From: Durusdinium trenchii | Lineage: Eukaryota > Sar > Dinophyceae > Suessiales > Symbiodiniaceae | Direction of reading: 5' to 3' | Assembly (NCBI GenBank): GCA_963970005.1 | Contig: CAXAMN010023328.1 | Coordinates: 116,366-180,365 of the forward strand | DNA: 64,000 nt | Part shown: positions 42,901 to 52,156 of the stretch, piece by piece | Layout of the letters: every line of letters starts with the position of its first letter | Position numbering within the stretch: the stretch's first letter is position 1 | Notes under the pieces: model-generated | Databases searched by the model: none | The model's input: the letters and a program-made list of their open reading frames with translations, nothing else | Told to the model about the DNA's origin: nothing | Made by a program: the position numbers and the translations under genes

Positions 42901-43069
42901 TCAATCGTGGATGGTACATGGTGAACCTAAGTGGAAGCGCAGCATCGCTGAGGAGTACCGCGCGTACCTCAGAAGCAAGGCACTTGACCAGCACGGCTCC
43001 AGGATCCAGAGACCTGAGGAGCTCAAAAACACCTGGCGCGGCCGGCGTGGCCAGGCGGTCCACCTGCAT
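39917..43069 (-). CDS. LINE ORF1: C5 cytosine methyltransferase fused to Ulp1/C48-like protease
   Basis: ATG at 43069 in good context (GCC before it) with an in-frame TGA two codons upstream, so this start is firm. Residues ~83-405 are a C5-MTase: motif I VLELCAGTGAMGF, motif II SSLDSNW, motif IV GFPCQPFSLQG (catalytic Cys161), motif VI LLECVP (Glu199; usual ENV), motif VIII MKRSRWYCLL, a Cys cluster (329, 331, 333) in the target-recognition region, motif IX HPTELGALMSMPPQF and motif X LLGNAAAPLQ. Residues ~640-785 carry HHW (His690), FYLDG (Asp709), Gln745 and SCG (Cys751); the Gln-to-Cys spacing of six matches Ulp1-type proteases. The C-terminal ~200 residues include a Lys-rich stretch. The last ~40 codons are out of frame relative to the true continuation in ORF2. 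Confidence 0.9.
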   Translation of the reverse strand: MQVDRLATPAAPGVFELLRSLDPGAVLVKCLASEVRAVLLSDAALPLRFTMYHPRLISTDPLTLAVDSSDIFEAVHTTEAFSRNVLELCAGTGAMGFATGFMGTTTVSSLDSNWLASQHLRQCSAKPVFEADLGDLDSVEKLHLELRHTNQSFTALAGFPCQPFSLQGHRLHFQDCRAQTFHKLMDCLFLLQPQAVLLECVPAVQEDDLLQQELSHLASKMGWQIDQTILHLHHQWPMKRSRWYCLLRPVEWSGFPLCPWPEIMPPPKVSEVLPFLGSWDEMVISNLQLRVDELRYYMDKSYGTDKRLLEGHDQCPVVLHAYGSQFDPCPCGCRSAAFNQTTLQQKGLRAFFVVDADTYVPRLLHPTELGALMSMPPQFQIHATGRAALCLLGNAAAPLQVLWTFASLLAGAGQHIDKLAFIHPLEVIEKYGNFVKDSYRLLIPSPMSCPPTRLDIKAEDGSTLSIFAATATTIGSFLQAERITLDWGYTQLVRAGDFLLSSQDDLHHLASQADLQLERQPKRRRTASPQGLLMIGLQCGSSTDAQFFISCVPAGTFLFECMREHGFNYERFVVDDDGRLFGGDTRLWTSGRFTILEENSFPSISMDPAGMQSSHDVPGHSGPGGATCGLGSHIIDQVLHDWIQQCYGSSPQPWCLKALWMDSDFQVTGLPQQVEDNVGEVLAPLAHRHHWALLYGRDSPSGWEWFYLDGIAGYMTAAMTHLAQKLASLLQTEYSGLKHRRLIHQDDNHSCGTILLAHAASILGLTGTFDDAQIQQLHEWLLGHFPFSAHSPGGPEVSGLQGELAQILISKGVPANSAFERAGDAITALGSDKLAAAMTAKNPWQALKGVAMQGKKQFKFVLAWELQAHIEKRAKEKHGANLPRERKKEKHAIEIPAVPDPSQLQLHLNHFRDADGNSIPQIAFADVYNDARGIALCTKAEAMPFIQQAKSISALALALLIVEEVPTAERGVAKVGELRFPATYTATDDPALIRGALLQLGDVSVVRAGPPDPMASSSLAPTMVILSWPSFAMNWHWIGLILSNHQSSTY

Positions 43070-43146
43070 GGCTCAACTACCTAAAGGACGGTCTCCCGAA
43101 TTTCAGCCGCCTCAGCCGCACGACTGGAACGATTCGGGCCAACGGC
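43070..43146 (-). other. LINE 5' UTR
   Basis: Seventy-seven bases between the TSD and the ORF1 ATG. GC-rich, no TATA-like sequence; an internal promoter, if any, must be here or in the coding region. Confidence 0.6.
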
Positions 43147-43164
43147 TAAAAAATCGTATGTTTA
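43147..43164. repeat. Target-site duplication of the LINE, 5'-side copy
   Basis: TAAAAAATCGTATGTTTA, identical to 33092-33109. Confidence 0.9.
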
Positions 43165-43204
43165 AAAAGCGATACCGTACTATAAATAGTATTGTCATCC
43201 ATTA

Positions 43205-43575
43205 AAAAAATAAACATATATATATAGTATACAGATGTATACAGTATTTAAATATTACTATAATATATATATATAGTTGATCTAAAACCCCGTGAAAGGA
43301 GTTTTACAGTACATTAAAAAAAACAGCCTTTCAGATGTGGTCATGCTGCAAGATGTCAGTGCCTACCTTGTGATATAAACATGAATATGTCCGGCTCATG
43401 TTAGCTAGACATGGTTGTAGGACCATGCTTCGCAATGAGGCCGCAAAAGATCCGTGAAATATGTTTGTTTCCGCGAAGAATGGCCATTCTAGGATGAACA
43501 AATATTGATCAACCACCATACATATATAATATATATATATATACACGGTATGTATGTATATATATAATATATTAT
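43205..43575. repeat. AT-rich flank with TA microsatellites
   Basis: (TA)n tracts at about 43218-43230, 43260-43277 and 43520-43575. No gene seen between the LINE and 43.6 kb. Confidence 0.6.
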
Positions 43576-43613
43576 TGTTTTGTTTTTACCCTCCTTATCT
43601 TTGTCACCTGTTC

Positions 43614-43762
43614 CAAAGGCACCTGTTCGTGCTCGGTTCGTTCGCTCGGTCCACCGACGAACGACTCGCGAGGACCGACCGTGGAATCCTGTTCGGTGTT
43701 TGATGCCCCAGACAACGATCCCTTCGAGGAGAGGGCGATCCGATCCGAGCTGTTGGGTCTCA
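43614..43762 (+). CDS. Candidate exon, unknown
   Basis: Frame with motifs NDSRGPTVESCSVFDAP and DNDPFEERAIRSELLG has good GC3 and acidic, exon-like composition. It ends near a GGTCTC donor-like sequence. Two other frames are open for part of the stretch. Confidence 0.28.
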
Positions 43763-43899
43763 GAGTGGAACCCACTGAGAATAAGAGATTTGGGGTCGCA
43801 ACTTTTGAATTGTAAGTGTTCAACTGAACCCTTTCAGTGGTTTCAGTGGCGGCTTTCTTCTGGTCAGACAATCAACTGAACCTTCTGTTGTTCCGGTTC

Positions 43900-46380
43900 A
43901 GCAAGTGGAGAGAAACCTGGTTCTTGAGATGTCTCTTTATGAAAACCAAACACATCATCAAAACAAACACTTTATCAAAACCCAGGAGGTGAACATGCTC
44001 GGGTAGTTTGTTTTAGAAGTGGTTTTCACTGCAATTGCCCGGTGATTTGAGGGTAGTATCCTTTCCATTTGGGCACCAGTCATTGTTTCATGCAAATCCA
44101 GCCCAATTGAGGACAACAGAAAGGCCGCGGCCTTTCACCTGAGGCTGTTGAGGTCGGATCCAAGAGGCTGTTAATTGGAAGTGGGTGACTTGCCTGGAAA
44201 GCATTCCCTTTTCGAACAGGCCACACCATACCCCGAAAACCATCGCGTGGCCGTCTTGCTCCACACCGCTGTGTGACCGCCCAGGAGCTTGAGAAGCGCG
44301 ATGAATTGAATCGAATGCGAACATGGCCACTGGGCTTGGCTATCGAATGTTTAAGAAGGCCAGGGATGATGTCCACATGGTTCTTGAAAAACTCACGAAC
44401 AACACGTGTTTTGTGTTTTTTCGTGTCTATACTGAGAGCCACTCTGCGACAATGACCAAGAGACGGAACATGTTCCGATCGCAAGTCCGCTGAGGACCAA
44501 TCAACCAATGACAGAGGAGGAAAGAGAGAAAGCTTGGCACTTTGCCTCTCGACCGAGTTGAGGCAGGGCCCTTACTAAAGGGCCCGGTGGAAACTCAAAT
44601 CCACCGGGCACTTCCTAGGGTTTTCTGTGCCAAGAGCTGTTAACATGGTGTTAACAAGGATGACCACCGATCTTGGAGGAGGGGTTCCACATAGTACATC
44701 AGTCATATGAACGGCAGCCGGAACATGGAACGGCTGCTGGAACTGGAGGGGTTCCAAATGGGTTGACTGGGAGCCCCTTGTCAGATCCAGTCGACTGGAT
44801 GAGTTGCTTCGATGGATGAAGCAAAGCACCCCAAGATGTCCTGCTTGGTTTTGGACCCTTGGGGAGAGACCCTTGGGGATGGCTGCCACGGACGCATGGC
44901 ATAGCCAGGTCAGTCGAGGATGACGATTCAGTCATCCTCCAGCGCATAGTTCCGATGGCTATCCATCCCCCTTCATCCTTTTGATGATGTTAAACGGATA
45001 GCCATGTTAAAACATTTGGACAGATAGCCGGATATCCATGTTTATATAGTTCACTATAGTCCATTATGGTTATTAAAGGCTATTCAATGTGAATACATTT
45101 GGACGCAAAATGACGCAAACACTGATGAAAGACACCGGGGCTTGGTTGATCTCCGTTGATTGGCTTTTTGATGCTTTTTGATTTGTGAACCAGGCACACC
45201 TAAATGAACTTCTATACTTGGGGAAGCCACTGTCCCATTTCCAACTCTTTGGGGAGAGGTCTTCATTCAGTGCAACTCAGATGTGCTTTCCATGCTTTTC
45301 CTATTCCCGGCAGTTGTCCTTTTCGTACGCAGGAGGGGCCTCTTTGCACGAACTGAAGCTTCTAAGCACTGAAAAACCGCCCCCGTTTGCACGAACTGAA
45401 ATCCCAAAGACCATCTTTGGCAACGTTCCATACGACCAGACCTGGGAAATGTCATGGATCCGACACGTCATCCGGCGGACTTCCATCGACGTCATTGGTG
45501 GGAGAGTCGAGAATCGAGTCTAAAAGAATCATAGTCAGTCCATGTCAGTCCTATGACCTGTTAACAAGTCATTTCTTTTGGACTATCTATTCCAATATAT
45601 GATACTGTATACGTTTAACAAGTTACTATTCAGTCCTGTTATTGGAATATATACTATGAATGACAGTCCTATTACCTGTTAACATGGCCTGCCACCAGGC
45701 CCCATCATCATCGACTGGTAATCCTGGGAATCATAGGATAGACTCGACCGAAAGAATGACTATCAATGACTGCACTGTTATGTGTCAAACTGACCAAACA
45801 ACACTTAGACAGGATCTTTGCCATGATTTTTTGTTGACTGTCCAAGTGTACTGGAGGAACACTGTACACGGCTGTGGGCAAGTGTTCCATCGCCTTCTCC
45901 CTAAGCAGACCCGGACGCTGAGAGAGACTTAAGCCACGCCGCCACTGGCCCAGTCGTTCACGGTTGCCCACGCGCTGCCAAGGAAAAGCCATTTGTGATC
46001 TTGATCAGCTGTTTCATAAGCCTACATGCCACTTGGCGCAGACCTGGACAGATCTACAAGCAATGCTCACATGGATCCTTTCCCGAGTCGGTGATACCCA
46101 CCCTTGAGAAGATCTAAAAGGGTATCAGGTGGCTATTGGTCGGGTCAAGAATCACAAATTGGATGGCAACCCAGAACATCCCATCCTAGGGAGCTGTTGC
46201 CTAGGCAGCTGAGCGATTCGGAGCCCGGGGGTATCCAAATATTCCATCATATTCCATATACCCTGGGAGTCAAAGACTATAAAAAGAATGGTCTTTAGGT
46301 GACCTGAAAAGGAATTTCCTTTACTTCAGTTGGTCAAAATATAGTCTTTGGACCTCTGGGCATATATGTATTCCATGCAT
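43900..46380. other. No confident gene
   Basis: Open frames on both strands (44080-44508, 45185-45523, 45660-45992) lack domains and consistent splice sites. Repeated CAGTCCTAT-ACCTGTTAACA motifs occur at 45546 and 45663. Confidence 0.3.
44582..44609. repeat. 10-bp perfect hairpin
   Basis: GCCCGGTGGA (44582-44591) pairs with TCCACCGGGC (44600-44609), loop of eight bases. No U-tract follows, and dinoflagellate genes do not use such terminators, so no function is assigned. Confidence 0.5.
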
Positions 46381-46509
46381 GTTTCCCATTCAACAAGGGA
46401 ACCACGGAGCGACCGCGACTGCCACCCCTTCAGCTGTAGACCTCCGACTGGGCCCAGACTGGCCACCCGACCTAACCGCTCAGCCTGACAGCGAGGTTCT
46501 TGGGCTTTG

Positions 46510-46771
46510 TTATTTCGGATGGATCCGACCACAGGCGCCACAGCACGAGGACGTGAAAACGAAGTCGGCGCCCCGATGAACAGCGGGACGACGGATGCCA
46601 GCCCCGATGAACGGCGTGACCGCTTTCGGGGTGTGTTTCTTTAGATGCGTGACCACGTTCTTTGGGTCTGCAAAGAAGACCAAGTTTGGGGGCCCAGTGA
46701 GCACCTACTTTGCTTGAACTCTTCGCCTTCTTCCCGAAAACTGCCGAAGACGCACTCGGACCCGCGGCAGG
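46510..46771 (+). CDS. Candidate exon region with coding signal on both strands
   Basis: On the plus strand a block ending CGCGGCAG before GTGTAC (about 46700-46768) encodes LELFAFFPKTAEDALGPAA, which is exon-like. To its left the plus frame from an ATG at 46519 (motif ARGRENEVGAPMNSG) and a minus frame of ~64 codons (46704-46510; motif NLVFFADPKNVVTHLKKH) are both GC3-rich. I favour the plus strand because every other host gene here runs that way, but I cannot decide. Confidence 0.25.
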
Positions 46772-48487
46772 TGTACGGATTGATGGCCTCTTACTACGCG
46801 TCACGCACGCACTACGAAGATCCTCTCCTGGAAGGGGATGAATGGGTCTGAGGCTTCGGGCCCCTTTTTCGAAAAAAATGAAAACGAATTCATCCTAGCT
46901 CCTCCAGTCGATGTGAACAGCCACGCCAGGATGAGACACCTTCCCCATCATCGGAGGATTGAATGAGGAAATATAAGCAACTAAATGTATCCACCGGTGC
47001 CACCGGACAGAAGACACAAAGCACATTGGGATCTTTAGGTAATATCTTGAACAACATAGAACAATCATAATATTGTACTGTACCGCTCAGATCTCTTGGC
47101 ACAAATCCCGAGGGAGATTGCTTCAAAAGGCATTTATTTATAGCTCGATGTCTTAGGGATTCGTGCCACGAGTCCTGAAGCGATTTTGAGGTTTACACCA
47201 TGGCCAGTGGGCCACAACGGAGGAGCTAGAGCCACTCACAACAACTGTGGGTGAGTAGGCCACGTGGTTATGGCTCAAAAGACTCTAGCAGGGAGAATCT
47301 CAATCAGCTAACTTCGATTGGTTATGAATCATTAGAACAGTCTTTTTTGACACCCTTTCCTCATTTTTCCTCCACAATCATTGCCAGTTGGCTCCTCTTC
47401 CACATAGGTCTTAGGGAGGATGTAGACATATTTTGAGCCATACCTCTATATATTTCAATCTCAATTCTTCGTGTTTCACTAACCAGTGGTCGAGCCGACC
47501 GTTTCGTCTGTAAAAAAGGCCAGCGGAGTGAAGAGGTTCAGCAGGCCACAGGCAGCAGGCTGTAGAAGTTGAGAAGATAGTGTCAGGATGTCTCACGGCT
47601 ACCAAGTGTTTTTGGATGTTTCTTGTGTGAAGTAGAACCGGGTTTGCTATGTTTGGATCCTTGCAACCCGTTTGAGACACATTCTTACACAAGAAGGATC
47701 ATGTCAATGGCCTTGTTGAAACACAACCGTTTGTCGTTTGTTGGGGAAGACAAGCCAAAAATATGCAGAATGAACAGAATGAACTGTTTCTTGTTTCTCA
47801 CACCAAGCACGGTGGTTGCCCAGTGCACACGGGGCCTCCAGATCTGAACAGAGCAAATTAGAAAAGGTTAACTTTATGCTGGAATTTTAGGTCCAGCATT
47901 CAGGTACGACTGTGTGTAGATTTTAGTTGTTCCCCCCGGAAAGTAATCAGTATGGGCCCTCAGAAAAGTCATGTTGCCCCATTTTTCACAACATTTTTGC
48001 GTGCTCGTTGCACTGGTGTCGTTTCTCCTTCCTTTTATGGTATGTCTCACAGAGACCGGGACCGGTATCGCCATGACCCGCCAGTCCGTTCGCTCTCGGC
48101 GTTCCATTTGGTAAGCCTGTCGATTTCGACTGAGCTGCAGTTGTAACATGACATGAGCCATGTTGACGCATGTTGATCCACATACTGTATGCCACATGAT
48201 CCACTGCCTCGGCTGAGCCTCTTTTGCAACCCAGCGCACTCTTCGCTTCCTCTTTAAGCGCCACTTCCGCTCTTCCTGTTTCTTCCGGATTCCGGACGAG
48301 AACGTGAACGTCTCCGAAGTAGGGAGCTAGTAGCGTTCGAACGGGCAGATCTCACATCGACCGCCGTGTCGCTCCGGTGTTGGCCGGTTGGAGAATGTGG
48401 ATGGTTCTTTCCCAAACTCCGAATCGAAAGTTCAAACTCCGATCCACATGGGTGTGGATGGATCCATGTCCGGCTCCGTGTGACCAT

Positions 48488-48613
48488 CGCCCCGACTCTG
48501 CCGGGACCTTTGGGCTCGTCAGACGGCGGTCGCCGGTGGCCACGCAGGCGGGGGACAGGGTTGGTTTCTTCGGCCCGGCTGCGGGGAGGACCATCATTCT
48601 GTGGCGGTTCGAC
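48488..48613 (+). CDS. Candidate exon, unknown
   Basis: High-GC3 frame ending TTCGAC before GTATAC; motifs SAGTFGLVRRRSPVATQ and DRVGFFGPAAGRTIILWRF. Acceptor not clear. No family recognised. Confidence 0.33.
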
Positions 48614-48759
48614 GTATACCATACATTAATAGTTAACAAAATAATGCACAAATAAAGATACAGACAGACCATGTTCCTGATGTTGTACTCTTCATGCCGA
48701 TCTCCAGAAAGTAGACCCATCTCCAGTTGGGGATCTCCCAAACCGACTCGACTCTCGAC

Positions 48760-48877
48760 TAAGGCGAGACTCGACTCTCGTCAACTCGTCGCCCATGGCG
48801 AAGAAGATGAGGCCTACCAAGCGACGGAGCGACGGAGGGAGCGAACGGTGTCCAAACGGAAGCGCAGGCAGCGGCAG
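48760..48877 (+). CDS. Candidate exon, charged segment, unknown
   Basis: Frame with HGEEDEAYQATERRRERTVS followed by KRKRRQRQ ends at CGGCAG before GTGGGT; GC3-rich. A basic nuclear-localisation-like C-terminal stretch. Confidence 0.3.
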
Positions 48878-48889
48878 GTGGGTCCAAAC

Positions 48890-48995
48890 CTGGAGCGACG
48901 GAGCGGCCTCCAAGCGAAGAGCGATGGCCTCCACCCTACTAGCAACGGCCTCCAACCGACCTTGAATAGTGGCCTCCAACCTAAGAGCGACGGCC
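48890..48995. repeat. Short degenerate repeats, GGCCTCCAACC-type
   Basis: Five copies of (AGCGA/CAA)-GGCCTCCAA spaced about 24-30 bp. The plus translation is a series of SDGLQP/TNGLQP-like motifs and the minus translation is heptad-like, both arising from the repeat. Confidence 0.55.
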
Positions 48996-49948
48996 TCGGT
49001 TGACCATGTTTGGTGATATTGTTTCTGTTCAGTGGGAAAAGCCAGGGTGTTCTGACCCATTGTGTGACAAGGCTGTGTGACGAAACACTCCATGAAAGAA
49101 ACCATCCTGGACCATCCATGCAATGGAATAGTCACTTACGTTGGGGTCTTATGAGGGATAAAGGTATGAACAAACATATTCCAACCGTATATTATATAGG
49201 GTCTGGAAATAGATGCCTGCATTGACCCCTTTTTCAATCCCCAAAATAATCGGCCAATGCTTGGGGTATTAATGCGAGATTCACATCTTCACAAGTCAAA
49301 AAGAGAGACACTTTTGCTATAGGGATTGCTGATGAGCTTGTTTACTTGTGACGGGTCGATGGGCTTGGAATTGGAATTGAATCTCTGACTGATTGTTTTG
49401 CCTAGGGACTCCCAACACAAGAACCAACCAAGCCATGGGCATCCCTGTTGGTTCTTCAATTTTCTGAACTGCCCAGAGACTCAGCGTGGGACAGCATGGG
49501 CGTCATCTTGGGCGCTAGCAAGCATTCTTTGAGGTAAAATGAGGTAAACATTGCCCAGACACTCCACTCCATGTATGGAATAGATATATATATATATATG
49601 CCTATATACATTGACCCCTGAAACCACTCCAATCTGGCAGTCCCATGCTATGTGCAATGTGAACGGGTTGTCCTTTGGGGGCCGAATTCCTGATGATGAT
49701 TGTGCCATTGGCAAGACATCTTTATTGGTTTTCCATGGTCGATGTGAAAGGTACGGTGGACCAAGACCAGGAAACACAGAGCACATGGAAACAAGGCGGC
49801 AACCGATAGAGCACATGATGAAAACTGCGGGTGAGTTCTATGTTGTGTAGAATTTGGGATGGACTTTGACATACTCTACCAAGTAAAGAACTGCAGCAAT
49901 CAAGCACGATGCACAATTCATGGTTCAGTCATATATAAGTTCACTCAG

Positions 49949-50111
49949 AATTCGGTTGCTCTCCTCACCGGGTCTGGTAAGCTGGTCTCATCCGGTTTTG
50001 GTCGCTGGCGGGTTTTGGAACCGGACCTCGCCAGGCCGGACTTTTTGATACAGAAGCGTATCCAACAGGAGCGTCGGGAGAGCCTCCCACTGGGGAGACC
50101 GCTCCCCGCAG
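49949..50111 (+). CDS. Candidate internal exon, unknown
   Basis: Follows CACTCAG and ends CCGCAG before GTCATT. Open for 54 codons plus one base; motifs VALLTGSGKLVSSGFGRW, LEPDLARPDFLIQKRI and QQERRESLPLG. Natural-looking mixed composition; no family recognised. Confidence 0.4.
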
Positions 50112-50504
50112 GTCATTGAGAGAAGCAGATCATGGGAAGGGGTGACAGATTAGGACATGCTGGACGATAGATGGGTGTCTAAGGTGCATCATCCAGCATT
50201 CAGAAAATGACCACCATGTGCTCAAATCCATTCTCAGGAACAAAAGGACAATAGATCTCACAAACGAGTCAACAATGATATTATTGGTGAGATGTACCAT
50301 CTACATATGGTTTCGGAGCTGCCCCCCGACCCTCCAACAGGAAGAAGCTCTTCTTCACTTCGATGCTCTTAATTGGGGGCTCACGGTCTCACAGATGAGT
50401 GTCTCAATAGACTCTTTTTCGGACACTCCGTTGATTCCGAGGAATCATTGAGTCCCGGAACCACCCCGGACGGCCTTTTTGTTCAATGACGCGATTCCAC
50501 GAAG

Positions 50505-50678
50505 GATCCATGCATTTCTCCGGAACCCGGGCAACCCGTTTCCGTCTTCGTCCCCGTTGGGCTCGGCCGCATCGATGGTGGAACACGCAATGCTGTTCGA
50601 TGTTCCGCACCGATCGACCAGGACAACCAGTACGCCCTGGCTGCAGACTATGCATCCAAGATGGCTGCAATCTCGCAG
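50505..50678 (+). CDS. Candidate internal exon, unknown (frame uncertain)
   Basis: AG|G acceptor (CGAAG) and GT donor (TCGCAG before GTGACC), 174 bp. All three plus frames are open. The phase-0 frame has motifs VSVFVPVGLGRIDGGTR and DQDNQYALAADYASKMAAI and looks most protein-like. The exon at 49949-50111 ends with a one-base overhang, which would select a different frame if the two were directly joined. Confidence 0.35.
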
Positions 50679-50811
50679 GTGACCCACTGGTTCGAGGCTC
50701 CAGAGCCTGTTTTTTTCTTGTTTTTTTTTGGGTGTCGGTGTTTGATTTTGCCAGAGGACTTTAACTCGTGGACATTGGAGAATAGAAGAGTGTAATCCGG
50801 GTGTAAGGCAT

Positions 50812-50847
50812 TTATATATATATATTATAATATATATATATATATTT
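50812..50847. repeat. TA microsatellite
   Basis: TATATATATATTATAATATATATATATATA-type tract. Confidence 0.75.
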
Positions 50848-51402
50848 TTTGAAACTGTGGCCAGTTCTCAGTATGTTTTCCATTGTTTCCAATTGTAACC
50901 TAAGGAAGAACTGTTCAAGAATTACCAGCTTCGTACTTCACACAGCCTTTTCACATGAGGAAGCAGGTGTTAAACGTTAGTTAAGTCAAACAAGTAGAGC
51001 GCCAGAAGGACAAGCTGACAAGCTCATGCTGCAGAATACCTTTAGGGACACTTTCGTCGTCGTTCCAGCTTCCACACTACTCATGATGGTCATCTACATT
51101 TCATCTACATGATTTGTTTTTTGGGCCAATCTTTCACACTCCTAGTGGTTCTCTAGAGACAATCGCAAACATGGCAAGCACTGTCCAGTTTCAAGATCAA
51201 CACTGACACTATCATCCGAGATCTGTTCAGGGCAAGCAGAAGTTCGACTTTGCTGAGACTGAGAAACGCTCCTCCGAGTTCATCAAGCAGGATCCCCAAA
51301 GAAGGGGCACCACTCGGCGTTTTTTTTCCCGAATGCGTAGCGAAGGGTTCTCGTTTAACGGGGTCTGGGGGTAGAGTCTTGTTCGCGATCCGTTGCTTCT
51401 AT

Positions 51403-51480
51403 GTTCGCAACCGTCCGCAACCGTTCGCAACCGTTCGCAACCGTCCGCAACCGTCCGCAACCGTCCGCAACCGTCCGCAG
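51403..51480. repeat. 10-bp minisatellite, unit CCGTCCGCAA
   Basis: Seven complete units plus a partial one, in two variants (CCGTCCGCAA and CCGTTCGCAA). Both strands are open through it, giving repeated VRNRPQP or RTVADGCE peptides; I do not call these genes. Confidence 0.85.
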
Positions 51481-51889
51481 TAGGTCGCTAAGGCGCTGCC
51501 ATTGGGGGAAGCTTTTGGAAGTGACTATGCATGGATGTGTCACGTGTTAGTTTGCGACGCGAGTCCATTGTGATTTGCGTGAAAAGGACATGTCGCGCAA
51601 GAAGCGTGATGCATTCACTGCACAGGCGCAGCGTTTTGTGAGATCCGCAGTTTGCTACGCAGTTCCATTGGGATTAGCGTTTGGAGAGTCGTGTTTTTGG
51701 GGTGTTGGATGTGGGTTGGGATTTGCGTTTCAGGGTGTGGCATCGACGCTCTGTTTTCGTGACAAGTCTCAGCTGAAATGCCGATTTTGGACCCTGGGAG
51801 TGTGCTCAGAACGGGTCGAAATCATTCCAAACGTGTGGTGTGGTGCAAATTTTGGTGAAGCTCACATGAGATGACATTGTTGCTTTTCG

Positions 51890-52130
51890 TGGCAGGCGCA
51901 GGACTTTGTGCGGGTTTTGAGGTGTGGAAGTGGGATTTTCGCGGCAGGCGCAGGGAATCGTGAGGTTGCGATGCGTGACGGAGGTGACATTTCGTGACAG
52001 GCGCAGGGAATCGTGAGGTTGCGAGGTGTGACGGAGGTGACATTTCNNNNNNNNNNGGCGCAGGGAATCGTGAGGTTGCGAGGTGTGACGGAGGTGACAT
52101 TTCGTGACAGGCGCAGTACCTTGTGCGCAT
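51890..52130. repeat. 53-bp minisatellite interrupted by an assembly gap
   Basis: Units begin GGCGCAGGGAATCGTGAGGT: copy one 51947-51999, copy two from 52000 (cut by the gap), copy three 52057-52109, then a partial copy at 52110. A diverged copy precedes at about 51890-51946. Consecutive copies are nearly identical. Confidence 0.85.
52047..52056. other. Assembly gap (ten Ns) inside the minisatellite
   Basis: Ten N bases replace what should be GTGACA at the end of unit two, so the true copy number is unknown. Confidence 0.95.
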
Positions 52131-52156
52131 ACGACTCTTGAATCTTTTCACTTCCG

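Larger units (their letters stand above)
33110..43146 (-). mobile_element. Full-length non-LTR retrotransposon (LINE) carrying a cytosine methyltransferase
   Basis: A 10,037-bp insertion between two identical 18-bp direct repeats. On the minus strand: 77-bp 5' UTR, ORF1 (methyltransferase plus C48-like protease, 1050 codons), ORF2 (CCCH finger plus coiled coil, 452 codons), ORF3 (endonuclease, reverse transcriptase, CCHC, RNase H, 1880 codons), 78-bp 3' UTR without poly(A). The long TSD and lack of LTRs indicate target-primed reverse transcription. There are no internal stops inside the three frames, so the insertion is recent or selected. Cytosine methyltransferases captured by retrotransposons have been reported in dinoflagellates and charophytes (de Mendoza and colleagues, 2018, from memory). 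It lies antisense to the surrounding host exons. Confidence 0.92.

Noticed and set aside
43060..43080. Possible spliced-leader relic (GGCTCAA) at the LINE 5' end
   Set aside because: It is on the opposite strand to the element and only seven bases match.
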